A DNA stretch of 64,000 nt from an uncultured Acidobacteriota bacterium (GCA_903916735.1 CAIWXX010000094.1:1-64000), one strand, 5' to 3'; positions 46,515 to 55,880 are shown, counted from the first letter of the stretch. Program-made: numbers and translations. The notes: a model not told the origin generated them from the sequence alone.

Positions 46515-47071
46515 TGTTGCATCTCCTTTTTCCAAGCAGTGGCCAAAGCCAAAAGAGCCTGTGGTGCAGTGGGATTTGGCGTCAGAACCGTCAGCTTCAG
46601 CAGGTCGCGCCCTTCGATCAACAGGAAGACTGAACCGTCGCTGAAAGCAGATGTCAATCCGGAAACCGGTTGGGCCGATGAAGGGCGTTCGACATCGATC
46701 TGCTGCCGGGCCCCAGCGGCTTGGTTGAAACGATAGGCCTCAGCCGAAATTTCCAATGCCGTCGCGGCCGGTGAGGTCAATGTGTAATTGGACGCGAGGC
46801 ATTCGCTGAATCCGTTTGTGATGAAGGTCTCTGCGGCGCCATCGATGTACTCGTAGAGGGATTCCTTGTCATATCTGACCGGTTCTGTCCGTGACGCGAA
46901 GCCGGCCATATCAGGGGAAGGAAGGACGGGTCCACGCGATGCACGTAAGGCATGCATCACCGATGCTGGATCTTCTCGCGTCGCTCTCCCCTGCCGGGAC
47001 ACCCAGATGAAGAGTGCTGCCAGCGGAAGGAGAAGCAGGACGTGCCATAGTCGCGGTTGCGTCAGTTTCAT
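46511..47071 (-). CDS. DUF6599-like membrane-anchored protein (short form)
   Basis: 186 residues from MKLTQPRLW (47071). An N-terminal helix (WHVLLLLPLAALFIWVS) is a signal anchor. The conserved motif LYEYIDGAAETFITNGF matches LYGYIDGGAELFLEFGF of the longer homologue at 8964-9821. First gene of the triad DUF6599-DUF362-polyferredoxin, with both junctions overlapping by four bases, so the three are translated as a set. Function unknown. Confidence 0.82.
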   Translation of the reverse strand: MKLTQPRLWHVLLLLPLAALFIWVSRQGRATREDPASVMHALRASRGPVLPSPDMAGFASRTEPVRYDKESLYEYIDGAAETFITNGFSECLASNYTLTSPAATALEISAEAYRFNQAAGARQQIDVERPSSAQPVSGLTSAFSDGSVFLLIEGRDLLKLTVLTPNPTAPQALLALATAWKKEMQQ

Positions 47072-47319
47072 CAGTTGGCTCCATTGTGAAAAATACTGCC
47101 GGAACCGCGAGCGGTCAAGGGAATTGGGACAGACGCCCAGGCTTGATTTTGACCTCACCCTGCGCCAGATCGCCCGGTCGCTTGGGTTTTCAGCGGGGGA
47201 AGAGCGACGAATTGAGACATGGAGGTGCGCCGCAGTTCTCGCATTTTGCCTTTTGAATCTTGATAAGCGAAGAGATGTACGTTCCCTAGCCCTTGATCCA
47301 TTTCCCTACTCCCCTCTCC

Positions 47320-47349
47320 TTGACATTCGGCACTGTAACGTCCTATCCT
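47320..47349 (+). promoter_or_regulatory. Candidate promoter of the activase gene
   Basis: TTGACA (47320-47325), 18-base spacer, TATCCT (47344-47349). Downstream leader carries CGGCAC-AGCGGGT-GTGCCG (47377-47395) and a CCCC...GGGG palindrome around TCAATTGA, possible operator sites. The remainder of the gap 47072-47319 shows nothing. Confidence 0.4.
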
Positions 47350-47445
47350 CCGTTGTATCCCCTCAATTGATGGGGTCGGCACAGCGGGTGTGCCGTTGAA
47401 CGATTGAGAGGTGGTTGAAATCCAGCCGCCGATGAGGTTAAGTTA

Positions 47446-50400
47446 ATGATTTATTTGGGATTGGATATTGGATCCGTGAGCGCGAAGCTCGCTGGAGTCG
47501 GTGATCCGGCGGATGTCGATCTTCTTGAGCGAAAGATCGGGCCAGAGATACTTTCCACGATCCGAGGCTTGCCGGCGATCGGAAATCGTGTCATTTTTAC
47601 GACGGGATATAAGCGTATCAGAGGCGAGCCGGCTCAGACGGCCTACACCTTGCTTCAAGAAATTCTCCACATCATTCCGGCGGATCGGATCGCTGCTATT
47701 CGCATGACCGGGACTGGAGGCTCCTCTGTTGGATCGCGAATTGGAGCGGCGTTTGAAAATGATTTTGCCGCAATTGCCCGCGCCGTCGGGACACTCCATC
47801 CAGACGTCCGTACCATCTTCGAGATGGGAGGCGATACATCGAAGTATCTTCTCGTCGAGCCGGATGGGATGGTGACCGGCATTGTGGATTATGAAAAGAA
47901 CGGCGATTGTGCTGCCGGCACCGGCTCGTTCATGGATCAGCAGGCATCGAGGCTGCTCTATGATATCGAGGACGTCGGTGACATTGTCATGACCGCTTCA
48001 ACAGCGGCGATAATTGCCGGACGTTGTTCTGTTTTTGCCAAGTCCGACATGATCCATGCACAGCAAAAGGGCTTCACGCCGGCGCAGATCCTGAAAGGGC
48101 TTTGTGAAGCTGTCGTGCGGAATTTCAAAGGGAGCATCGTCAAGGGCAAAAAGGTCATGCCGGTTGTCGCGTTCATCGGTGGCGTGTCGGCGAACAAGGG
48201 TGTAGTTCAGGCGATGCGCAACTTGTTCAAGCTCAGCGACAGCCAGCTCATTGTCCCGCCGGCCTATGCATGGATAGGGGCGATCGGGGCGGCGTTGCTG
48301 GCTGCCGATGAGAATGATTCGCGGAAGATCGGCGACATCGACGCGCTTGACATCAGCATCCACGAAGCGGCTGAAAACCTGCCGCGCACCGAGTCCCTTT
48401 CGATGGAACATGTGGTGCTTCTCCGAGACCGTGCGAAGCCGTATTCTTTTGCCGGCAAATCGGTCCCGATTAATGCCTTTCTGGGGATCGATATCGGTTC
48501 GGTGAGTACGAATCTCGCGGTCATCGATGAAGACGGTGATCTGGTCAAGGAAATTTACATGCGAACCGAATCACGGCCGATTGAGGTCGTCAGCAAGGGG
48601 CTACGGGAGATCGAAGAGGAAATAGGATCGAAGGTCAAGATCCTCGGGGTCGGCACGACAGGCTCAGGCCGGGAGCTCATCGGCGAGCTCGTTGGGGCCG
48701 ACACGATAAATGACGAGATTACGGCTCACAAGACCGGTGCTGAATACGTCGATCGGCACCTGCTCGGGAGCGGCGTCGATACTATTTTCGAAATCGGCGG
48801 GCAGGATTCCAAGTACATCAGCCTGCAGGACGGAGTTGTTGTCGACTTCGCGATGAATGAAGCCTGCGCGGCCGGCACAGGGTCGTTTTTAGAGGAGCAG
48901 GCTGAGCGGCTTGGGATCAGCATCAAGGGCGAATTTTCAGAATTGGCTCTCTCATCAAAACGTCCCGTGCGGCTCGGAGAACGCTGTACGGTTTTCATGG
49001 AAAAGGAACTGGTGCCGTATCTGCAGAGGGGCGCGACGAAGGAAGACCTCATCGCCGGCCTGGCTTATTCGATTGCCTTTAATTATTTGAATCGGGTTGT
49101 CCGCGGGCGGTATATCGGGAACGCGATTTTTTTTCAGGGTGGCACGGCCTACAACGATTCGGTGGCCGCTGCCTTTGCGACGATTTTAGATAAAGAGATC
49201 ATCGTGCCGCCTTACAACGGCGTCATCGGTGCGATTGGAATGGCCCTGCTTGCAAAGGAAAAGGTCACTCGAACCTCCAAGCCGACAACCTTCCGCGGCT
49301 ATCGGCTCGATGCCGTCAACTACACGATCCGCACCTTCACATGCAAGGCCTGCTCCAATTTCTGCGATATGCAGGAGTTCAAGGTTGAAGGAAACAATAC
49401 CTACTGGGGCGATAAATGTTCGGATCAATACCGGAAACGGGCCAAGGTGGATTGGCAGCCGGTGATACCCGATCTGATTGTAATGCGAGAGCAGCTCCTC
49501 CTGGAAGGTTTCACCGAGGAGCGCACGGGCAAACCATCGATCGGCGTGGCTCGCAGCATGTACTTCTATGAACGGTTCCCGTTTTACCATACCTTTCTCA
49601 AAGAGATTGGTCTCGACGTCGTCATCACGGGGCCTACCAACAAGCAGGTTGTGGCGGCGGGAATCGATGCCGCCGTTTCCGAACCGTGCTTCCCGATCAA
49701 AGTGGCGCATGGGCACACGATGGAGTTGATCAACAAAGGCGTTGACTATCTTTTTGTTCCCAACATGATTGATGCTGAATCGCCCTTCGCTGAAGTCGGT
49801 TCTCACTTCTGCCCTTGGGGGCAGACGCTGCCGTTCGTCATCGGGAGCGCCGCGTCCTTTGCCGACCATCGTGAAAAGATCATGGCGCCGACTCTGCACT
49901 TCCGGGACGGAGATAAAGCTGTGGCCCGGGAGATGTACGATTATTTTGGAAAGAAACTCGGCATCTCCAGAAAAAGCATTGAATCCGCCACTGAATCGGC
50001 CTATGCGGCTCAACGCGCGTTCTGGAGCAAACTGCAAGCGGTCGGCCGAGAGACACTGGCGGTCCTGGACAAGACGGGCGAGCCGGCGATTCTGCTGGTC
50101 GGCCGGGCCTACAATGTCAATGACCGCGGTATCAATCTGAATGTCGCCGGCAAACTGCGCGACTACTACGGTGTCAACGTCATCCCCATGGATTTCCTTG
50201 GCATCGACGATATCGACATCCGGGATGTGAATGGGGGCATGTTCTGGAACTACGGGCGGAAAATCCTGCAGGCCGCCAAGGCGGTTGCGAAACGCTCGAA
50301 CATCCATATCATTTACATCACTAATTTCAAATGTGGTCCGGATTCCTATATCAAGCATTTTGTCGGAGATGCGTGCGGCAAGCCCTACTTGACGCTCCAG

Positions 50401-50502
50401 TTCGATGGGCATGCCAATGACGCCGGGGTCATGACCCGTTGTGAGGCCTACCTGGACAGCAAGGGATTCCTCCGGCGCTGGAATGAATGCCGCGCGTCAT
50501 AG
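47446..50502 (+). CDS. 2-hydroxyacyl-CoA dehydratase activase, double ASKHA domain plus DUF2229
   Basis: 1018 residues, cytoplasmic. Two tandem activase domains of the HgdC/BadF type: the first (1-280) with DIGSVSAK, DCAAGTGSF and RCSVFAKSD; the second (about 340-610) with DIGSVSTNLAV, NEACAAGTGSF and RCTVFMEKE. The Cys in each AAGTG and RC motif would bind the bridging [4Fe-4S] cluster. From about 625 a DUF2229 region has CKACSNFC, GDKCSDQ, SEPCFPIKVAHGH and FKCGPDSYI. Such proteins use ATP to fire single electrons into a dehydratase. Many homologues of about 1400 residues include the part encoded separately at 50840-52102. Ribosome site GAGGT. Confidence 0.9.
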   Translation: MIYLGLDIGSVSAKLAGVGDPADVDLLERKIGPEILSTIRGLPAIGNRVIFTTGYKRIRGEPAQTAYTLLQEILHIIPADRIAAIRMTGTGGSSVGSRIGAAFENDFAAIARAVGTLHPDVRTIFEMGGDTSKYLLVEPDGMVTGIVDYEKNGDCAAGTGSFMDQQASRLLYDIEDVGDIVMTASTAAIIAGRCSVFAKSDMIHAQQKGFTPAQILKGLCEAVVRNFKGSIVKGKKVMPVVAFIGGVSANKGVVQAMRNLFKLSDSQLIVPPAYAWIGAIGAALLAADENDSRKIGDIDALDISIHEAAENLPRTESLSMEHVVLLRDRAKPYSFAGKSVPINAFLGIDIGSVSTNLAVIDEDGDLVKEIYMRTESRPIEVVSKGLREIEEEIGSKVKILGVGTTGSGRELIGELVGADTINDEITAHKTGAEYVDRHLLGSGVDTIFEIGGQDSKYISLQDGVVVDFAMNEACAAGTGSFLEEQAERLGISIKGEFSELALSSKRPVRLGERCTVFMEKELVPYLQRGATKEDLIAGLAYSIAFNYLNRVVRGRYIGNAIFFQGGTAYNDSVAAAFATILDKEIIVPPYNGVIGAIGMALLAKEKVTRTSKPTTFRGYRLDAVNYTIRTFTCKACSNFCDMQEFKVEGNNTYWGDKCSDQYRKRAKVDWQPVIPDLIVMREQLLLEGFTEERTGKPSIGVARSMYFYERFPFYHTFLKEIGLDVVITGPTNKQVVAAGIDAAVSEPCFPIKVAHGHTMELINKGVDYLFVPNMIDAESPFAEVGSHFCPWGQTLPFVIGSAASFADHREKIMAPTLHFRDGDKAVAREMYDYFGKKLGISRKSIESATESAYAAQRAFWSKLQAVGRETLAVLDKTGEPAILLVGRAYNVNDRGINLNVAGKLRDYYGVNVIPMDFLGIDDIDIRDVNGGMFWNYGRKILQAAKAVAKRSNIHIIYITNFKCGPDSYIKHFVGDACGKPYLTLQFDGHANDAGVMTRCEAYLDSKGFLRRWNECRAS

Positions 50503-50839
50503 CGCCGTGCGTCATGCAGACGTGATTTTGTCAATGATCCAAGGAGCCTATTTGAAGGGTTTTGATATTCGTGGAGGTCATTCGTCGACGCCCGGGTCGA
50601 TGTCTGCGTTGACATCCCCTTTTGCAAAGGAAGCGGCGCCTGGCCGGACACTGGGTCTGCATCCGACATGGCTATGTGTTCCCAGCGCATGGAACGAACG
50701 GCCAGCCGTTGACATGGGATGGTATTCAACACCTGTGTCATTTACAATTGATCAACCGCAGATGAGGAAATGAATTGAAGCAGACCGAAAATTGAAGGCT
50801 GATAGAAGCCGGATTTTGGGTCGTGTGAGGCAATAGAGC
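50503..50839. other. 337-base gap between the two activase-system genes
   Basis: No credible gene, hairpin or repeat was recognised. In homologues that are a single protein this junction does not exist, so the gap may be the site of a gene split. Confidence 0.45.
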
Positions 50840-52102
50840 ATGGCTGAGTCAGCGCACAAGAAATCCTATAATTTGGAGGGTCGGACGCTGCTCATCCCCC
50901 GGATGAGTGACGAAGGCCCTGATGCCTTTGCAGCGGCGTTTCGATCGATTGGGATCAAAGCGGCGACAGTGCTTCCATCGAATGAACGCTCGATTAAATT
51001 GGGCGGGCGTTACACATCGGGCGACGAATGCTACCCCGAACAGATCACACTCGGAGACTTCCTCCGCGCCATTGAAGAAATGGGCCACGATAAGGTGGCT
51101 TTCTTCATGCCGACTGCCAATGGACCCTGCCGTTTCGGCCAGTATGCTTATTTTCTGAAAAAGGTGCTCCGCGATATGGGGCACGAGAGCATTCCGGTGG
51201 TCTCGCCGACGAGCTCCGATGGGTATGACGGCCTCGGCAAGCACACCTCGGATCTGATGAGAACCGCCTGGCGTGGGCTTGTCATTGCCGACATCATCCG
51301 TAAGTTGCGGCTCCATTATCGCCCCTATGAGATCAAGCGGGGGGAAACGGATCGCACCTCCGATGAATGCCTCCAGAGTTTCTGCAGCATTCTTGAACGG
51401 ATGGATCTGTCTCATGCTGAACGCCTGAAGCTGCTGGTTGATGAAATGTCCGGGACGCGAGCGCGCTACCAGGACATCGCGCGCAACAACGAACACCGCC
51501 CGCTGGTCGGGGTTGTCGGGGAAATTTTCTGCCGCCTGTCTAATTTCAGCAACGAAGACCTGATACGGAAGATCGAACATCACGGCGGCGAATGCTGGCT
51601 TTCGGATGTCGGCGAGTGGGTCTGGTACACCAATCAGCAGCAACGTATGCGAATCATCCATGCGGGAAAGCGATTCTCGGCAACGATGTTGAAAGCCAAA
51701 ATCAAATCGGTGATTCAGCGACACGACGAACATCGCCTGCTCAAGCCGATTCTCCCTCTCATCAAGGGGCGGGAAGAGCCGGAGGACATCGGGGAGATAC
51801 TCGACCGAAGCCATCCCTATTTGCCATATCGCGGCGCTCTCGGGGAGATGGTTCTCAGCACGGGAAAAGCGATCTGGCTCTATGAAAAAGGCGCCTCGGG
51901 AATCGCCGATATCAGCCCGTTCACATGCATGAATGGAATTGTCTGCGAGGCGGTTTATCCGCGTGTGAGTGGGGATCATCACGGCATCCCGATCCGTGTT
52001 TTTTATTTTGACGGCACACAGAAAACGATCGATCAAGATGTCGGGATCTTCATGCAGCTGGTCAGGAATTTTGAACGGAAGCGGGCCGGCGCCGGCTTCT
52101 AA
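50840..52102 (+). CDS. Activase-associated protein (C-terminal part of giant activase homologues, HgdB-like)
   Basis: 420 residues. The sequence resembles the last third of long CoA-dehydratase activase proteins: RTLLIPRMSDEGPDAFAAAFRSIGIKA, SGDECYPEQITLGDF, FFMPTANGPCRFGQYAYFLKKVL and SPFTCMNGIVCEAVYPRV. Cysteines in DECYPE, GPCRFG, CMNGIVCE and GECW could hold an iron-sulfur centre, as in the HgdB dehydratase subunit. It probably works with the 1018-residue protein upstream. No separate acyl-CoA transferase or beta-oxidation gene is nearby, so the substrate is unknown. Confidence 0.83.
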   Translation: MAESAHKKSYNLEGRTLLIPRMSDEGPDAFAAAFRSIGIKAATVLPSNERSIKLGGRYTSGDECYPEQITLGDFLRAIEEMGHDKVAFFMPTANGPCRFGQYAYFLKKVLRDMGHESIPVVSPTSSDGYDGLGKHTSDLMRTAWRGLVIADIIRKLRLHYRPYEIKRGETDRTSDECLQSFCSILERMDLSHAERLKLLVDEMSGTRARYQDIARNNEHRPLVGVVGEIFCRLSNFSNEDLIRKIEHHGGECWLSDVGEWVWYTNQQQRMRIIHAGKRFSATMLKAKIKSVIQRHDEHRLLKPILPLIKGREEPEDIGEILDRSHPYLPYRGALGEMVLSTGKAIWLYEKGASGIADISPFTCMNGIVCEAVYPRVSGDHHGIPIRVFYFDGTQKTIDQDVGIFMQLVRNFERKRAGAGF

Positions 52103-52116
52103 AAAGCGCGGACGAT

Positions 52117-52143
52117 TTGACATTAAAGACCTTTGGTTATTAT
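52117..52143 (+). promoter_or_regulatory. Candidate promoter of the CBM48-galT operon
   Basis: TTGACA (52117-52122) and TATTAT (52138-52143) with a short 15-base spacer, about 130 bases before the CBM48 gene. Confidence 0.35.
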
Positions 52144-52274
52144 CATCATCGCTCGAAGGATGCCGCATTCGCGGTGGGTGTGTATGCCCAGTCGTCATTC
52201 AACGATGTAGAATGATAGAGGCGTTGATGAGCCGATCCCTGGAGAAAGCCATTATATAATGGGAGGTGAGTAGA

Positions 52275-52589
52275 ATGGTCAGGACTAAATCTGAACCTAA
52301 AGTGCCAAAAGAGACCAAAAAGAAGGTGAAGGCGCCGGCCACGATCTTCAGCCTTGAGATGCCGGAGGCATCTGCCGTTTTCATGGCCGCTGATTTCAAT
52401 CAGTGGGGCGCCGAAGAAATCAAACTGAAAAAGGACAAGCTGGGCATGTGGAAGGTGAAACTGAATCTCGAACCCGGCATCTACCAGTACAAGTTTGTCG
52501 TGGACGGGCGGTGGATCGAGGATCCGGCGAATCCACATATGCAAAATGATCCGTATGGCGGAAGTAACTCGGTGATCGTGATCGAGTAA
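52275..52589 (+). CDS. Small CBM48 / AMPK-type glycogen-binding protein
   Basis: 104 residues from the ATG at 52275, preceded by GGGAGG at eight bases; a GTG at 52266 lies inside that site. A short basic N-terminus leads into one carbohydrate-binding module: ASAVFMAADFNQWG, then LGMWKVKLNLEPGIYQYKFVVDGRWIEDP and NPYGG-type ending (NDPYGGSNSVIVIE). The Trp and Lys residues of the glycogen-binding face are present. Three bases before galT, so the two are coupled; together they point to storage-glucan or galactose metabolism. Confidence 0.93.
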   Translation: MVRTKSEPKVPKETKKKVKAPATIFSLEMPEASAVFMAADFNQWGAEEIKLKKDKLGMWKVKLNLEPGIYQYKFVVDGRWIEDPANPHMQNDPYGGSNSVIVIE

Positions 52590-52592
52590 CGG

Positions 52593-53615
52593 ATGTCGAT
52601 TCTCCGCAAGGATCCGCTGAGTAACGGCTGGGTCATCATTTCGCCGGAGAGAGGTCTGCAGACATCGGACTACGGCCCGGTCGGGACGACCGTCAAGAAA
52701 AGCGGTCTGTGCCCTTTCTGTCCAGGCCATGAATCAAAGACACCACACGAAATTTTCGCCTATCGGAAAGAGGGTACACACGCCGACCAACCCGGCTGGT
52801 GGGTGCGTACGATCCCTAACAAGGCCGCTGCCCTACGGAACGAAGGACATGTGGGCCGGAGGGGCAAAGGAATTTACGATCTGATGAACGCCATCGGAGC
52901 TCACGAGATCGTCATCGAGGGCCCCGATCACGTCTCTAATTTCACGACGATTGATCCGCGCCTCGTCGAGGAGATCATCCGGATGCATTTGGACCGGATG
53001 AAGAACCTGCGGGAGGACAGCCGGTTTCGCTATATCCAGATTTTCAAAAACTATGGGAGTGCAGCCGGCGCCTCTCTGGACCATCCGCACTCGCAGATCA
53101 TCGCCTTACCCATCACGCCACGCTGGGTTAAGGAAGAGCTTGGGTGCACGGCTCAGCATTTTGCTCGAAAGGAGAGATGCCTGTTCTGCGATATTCTCCG
53201 GCAGGAGCTGGCTGATGGCGAGCGGCTCGTTTTTGAAAACGAACATTTCGTTGCCTTCGAGCCTTTCGCATCGAAATTTCCTTTTGAAACATGGATTATT
53301 CCAAAGGAGCACAACGCCAATTTCCACACAATACCGGAAGAACAGATCAGGCCGTTCGCCGATGCCGTCCGGCTGACTCTGTCCATGCTCTTCCACACGC
53401 TCCAGGATCCACCCTACAACTTCATCGTCCATACAGCGCCTCTGTACTATCGAAAAGCAAACTACTGGAAGACGATCGACGATGATTACCACTGGCATAT
53501 GGAGATCATTCCTCGAGTCACAAAAGTCGCTGGCTTCGAGTGGGGAACGGGCTTTTACATCAATCCGACGCCGCCCGAAGAAGCCGCCAAGTATTTACGC
53601 GACGGCGGGAAATAA
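52593..53615 (+). CDS. galT: Galactose-1-phosphate uridylyltransferase-like protein
   Basis: 340 residues. HIT-superfamily enzyme moving UMP between UDP-glucose and galactose-1-phosphate (or a related nucleotidyl transfer). The N-terminal half has zinc-type CPFCPGHE, NKAAAL and the active-site HPHSQ (in SLDHPHSQIIA). The C-terminal half repeats the fold with CLFCDIL and YHWHMEIIPR. The substrate could differ, since some relatives of this GalT group are adenylyltransferases. Translated with the CBM48 protein. Convergent with the HAMP gene. Confidence 0.9.
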   Translation: MSILRKDPLSNGWVIISPERGLQTSDYGPVGTTVKKSGLCPFCPGHESKTPHEIFAYRKEGTHADQPGWWVRTIPNKAAALRNEGHVGRRGKGIYDLMNAIGAHEIVIEGPDHVSNFTTIDPRLVEEIIRMHLDRMKNLREDSRFRYIQIFKNYGSAAGASLDHPHSQIIALPITPRWVKEELGCTAQHFARKERCLFCDILRQELADGERLVFENEHFVAFEPFASKFPFETWIIPKEHNANFHTIPEEQIRPFADAVRLTLSMLFHTLQDPPYNFIVHTAPLYYRKANYWKTIDDDYHWHMEIIPRVTKVAGFEWGTGFYINPTPPEEAAKYLRDGGK

Positions 53616-53672
53616 GGCCACAGCAAGAGATCCCCGCCTTGATGACTGCGACGTTTTGCCTGTTGACTTGGA

Positions 53673-54218
53673 TCAGAGTCTATAGCGGAGCAGTTCCTTC
53701 ACCATCTCATCATTCTGGCGTTTGATTTCCAGCAAATCCGGGCGAATGTTGGTGCGAAGGTAAACGTCCTGTTCGGCTCTCCTCACCGTCGTATTGATTG
53801 TCGCCGTCAGGACGTCCGAATTTTTCTGCAAAGCGGCGATCCTTTCCTTCAAGGCCTCAATCATATCGCCAAGGGAGGATGCCATAGGAGCCAGCTGATC
53901 TCCGCCTCGAAGAGTTGTGTTGACTTCAAGGTTGCCTTCTTTGATGGACGATGCGATGTTCTGGAACCGGCGCATGGGTCCGCCGATTTTGTGTGAGGTA
54001 TTCAGAGTCACCCGAGCCGTTGGGTAGAGGAGTAGGACCAGTGTCACTCCGTTGGCGAGGCAGATTCCGATGATGAGTCCCGGGTTATTGTTGGACATGC
54101 CGGATCCCGCGTTTCGGGAAAGGATGATGTACAACAGTCCACCTGAAAGGATTGTGCCAACAAGCAAGATCCCGATGAAGCTCAGGATGAATCGCAGTTG
54201 GAATTTGCGTTCGATCAT
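53673..54218 (-). CDS. HAMP-domain membrane protein without output domain
   Basis: 181 residues from MIERKFQ (54218); an upstream ATG adds 12. Two membrane helices (FILSFIGILLVGTILSGGLLYIIL; GLIIGICLANGVTLVLLLYP) enclose only a short external loop with GSGMSNNNP. A HAMP domain follows (HKIGGPMRRFQNIASSIKEGN...LGDMIEALKERI) and then a coiled coil ending at residue 181. No kinase, cyclase or methyl-accepting region is present. Similar small HAMP proteins may tune partner receptors; that is inference. Divergent from the cDPGS-like gene. Confidence 0.82.
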   Translation of the reverse strand: MIERKFQLRFILSFIGILLVGTILSGGLLYIILSRNAGSGMSNNNPGLIIGICLANGVTLVLLLYPTARVTLNTSHKIGGPMRRFQNIASSIKEGNLEVNTTLRGGDQLAPMASSLGDMIEALKERIAALQKNSDVLTATINTTVRRAEQDVYLRTNIRPDLLEIKRQNDEMVKELLRYRL

Positions 54219-54324
54219 AAGAGTCCCGCGTTTTTCGATCGTGCCATTTGGCATTTTAAATCAGCTTGTTGCAGTAGCGTACCAGAGCGTGATCAGCCGT
54301 GTCAACGGGCATTTCGGCCTCAAT

Positions 54325-54351
54325 TTGACAAGGACATGGCGTCTTGATAAA
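54325..54351 (+). promoter_or_regulatory. Candidate promoter of the cDPGS-like/arcC/argF cluster
   Basis: TTGACA (54325-54330), 15-base spacer, GATAAA (54346-54351), about 70 bases before the ATG at 54424. A GAGGA ribosome site precedes that start. Confidence 0.35.
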
Positions 54352-54423
54352 AATTGCAGGATTTCGGCGAATTATGAGCAATTTCATAACTGATCGAAAG
54401 ATCGAAAGTGAGGAATAACCCCA

Positions 54424-55740
54424 ATGCCCGAGAAGATTAAAGTCCTGATCATGGGAGCCGCTGGACGCGACTTCCACAATTTCAACTGCTGTTTCCGGGA
54501 TAATCCGGCTTATGACGTCGTGGCATTCACAGCCACTCAGATCCCTGATATTGAAGGGCGAAAGTACCCGGCGGCCCTCGCCGGCAAGCTCTACCCAAAG
54601 GGTATCCCGATCTATGCCGAATCCGACGTGGTTGATCTTATCCATAAGCACTCTGTTGATCAGGTCATCTTTGCCTATTCAGATGTTCCACATCCATACG
54701 TGATGCATAAGGCTTCTATGGTCATGGCGGCCGGCGCCGATTTCCGGCTGATGGGACCCGATGCGACTATGGTGAAATCGTGTGTGCCGGTCGTTTCGAT
54801 CTGTGCCGTGCGAACGGGCTGCGGAAAAAGCCAGACAACGCGCCGCGTGGCTGAGATCCTGCAAACCAAGGGAAAGAAACTGGTGATCGTCCGCCATCCG
54901 ATGCCATATGGCGATCTCGTGAAACAGCGTGTTCAGCGATTTGCGACACTGGCGGATCTGAAAAAACATCAGTGCACGATCGAGGAGATCGAGGAATACG
55001 AGCCGCACATTGTTCGTGGCTCGATCGTCTACGCCGGCGTTGATTATGAAGCCATTCTGCGGGACGCCGAAAAGGAAGCCGATGTCGTGCTCTGGGATGG
55101 CGGCAATAACGATTTCTCGTTCTACAAGGCGGATATCGAAATTGTCGTCGTCGATCCACATCGTGCCGGCCATGAGATGGCATATCATCCGGGCGAGATA
55201 AACCTGCGCCGCGCACACGTGCTTGTCATCAACAAAATCGAAACGGCCAAGCCGGCTGATGTCGAGCTTGTTCGGCAGAATATCCGCGATGTGAATCCTC
55301 GCGCCATGGTCATCGATGCGGCTTCGCCGGTGAGCGTTGAAAACTCCGAAAAAATCCGCGGCAAACGAGTCCTCGTCATCGAAGACGGCCCGACGCTGAC
55401 GCACGGCGAAATGCAGTACGGTGCAGGAGTTGTTGCCGCTCAGAAATTCGGTGCGAAGGAACTCGTCGATCCGCGTCCCTACACCATCGGGACAATCACA
55501 GAAACCTTCAAAAAATATCCGAAGATCGGCACGCTGCTTCCGGCCATGGGCTATGGCGAAAAGCAGGTGAAGGATCTGCAGGCGACGATCAACAAGACAC
55601 CGTGCGATCTCGTGCTGATCGCGACTCCGATCGATTTACGGCGGATTGTCAAGATTCAGAAACCGGCGCTCCGCGTCGGTTACGATCTGCAGGAAATCGG
55701 CCGCCCGACGCTCGAAGATGCTCTCGCGCAGCTGTCATAG
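54424..55740 (+). CDS. Cyclic 2,3-diphosphoglycerate synthetase-like P-loop protein
   Basis: 438 residues. Resembles the archaeal cyclic 2,3-diphosphoglycerate synthetase family, whose bacterial members are often called GTPases. N-terminal Rossmann-like half: KVLIMGAAGRDFHNFNCCFRDNP, then VDQVIFAYSDVPH. A P-loop at RTGCGKSQTTR starts the second half, followed by DVVLWDGGNNDFSFY (Walker-B-like) and NKIETA. Bacteria are not known to depend on cDPG, so the true substrate is open. It leads a cluster with carbamate kinase and ornithine carbamoyltransferase, which hints at carbamoyl-phosphate or amino-acid metabolism. Confidence 0.83.
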   Translation: MPEKIKVLIMGAAGRDFHNFNCCFRDNPAYDVVAFTATQIPDIEGRKYPAALAGKLYPKGIPIYAESDVVDLIHKHSVDQVIFAYSDVPHPYVMHKASMVMAAGADFRLMGPDATMVKSCVPVVSICAVRTGCGKSQTTRRVAEILQTKGKKLVIVRHPMPYGDLVKQRVQRFATLADLKKHQCTIEEIEEYEPHIVRGSIVYAGVDYEAILRDAEKEADVVLWDGGNNDFSFYKADIEIVVVDPHRAGHEMAYHPGEINLRRAHVLVINKIETAKPADVELVRQNIRDVNPRAMVIDAASPVSVENSEKIRGKRVLVIEDGPTLTHGEMQYGAGVVAAQKFGAKELVDPRPYTIGTITETFKKYPKIGTLLPAMGYGEKQVKDLQATINKTPCDLVLIATPIDLRRIVKIQKPALRVGYDLQEIGRPTLEDALAQLS

Positions 55741-55880
55741 GCGTCGAAGAAGGGACGATTCATCGATTCGATGATGACGAGAGAAAGTCGGCCATTGGAT
55801 CATCGAGGCGCAGGATGGGGTTTCCGGCCTGCGCCGTATCTCCTTGATGATCTTTTTGGTCCCTGCCTTTTGGAAAGCAC

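Noticed and set aside
49186-50412. 408-residue minus-strand open frame
   Set aside because: Antisense to the DUF2229 region of the large activase; shadow.
50849-52198. 449-residue minus-strand open frame
   Set aside because: Antisense to the activase-associated gene, no domain recognised.
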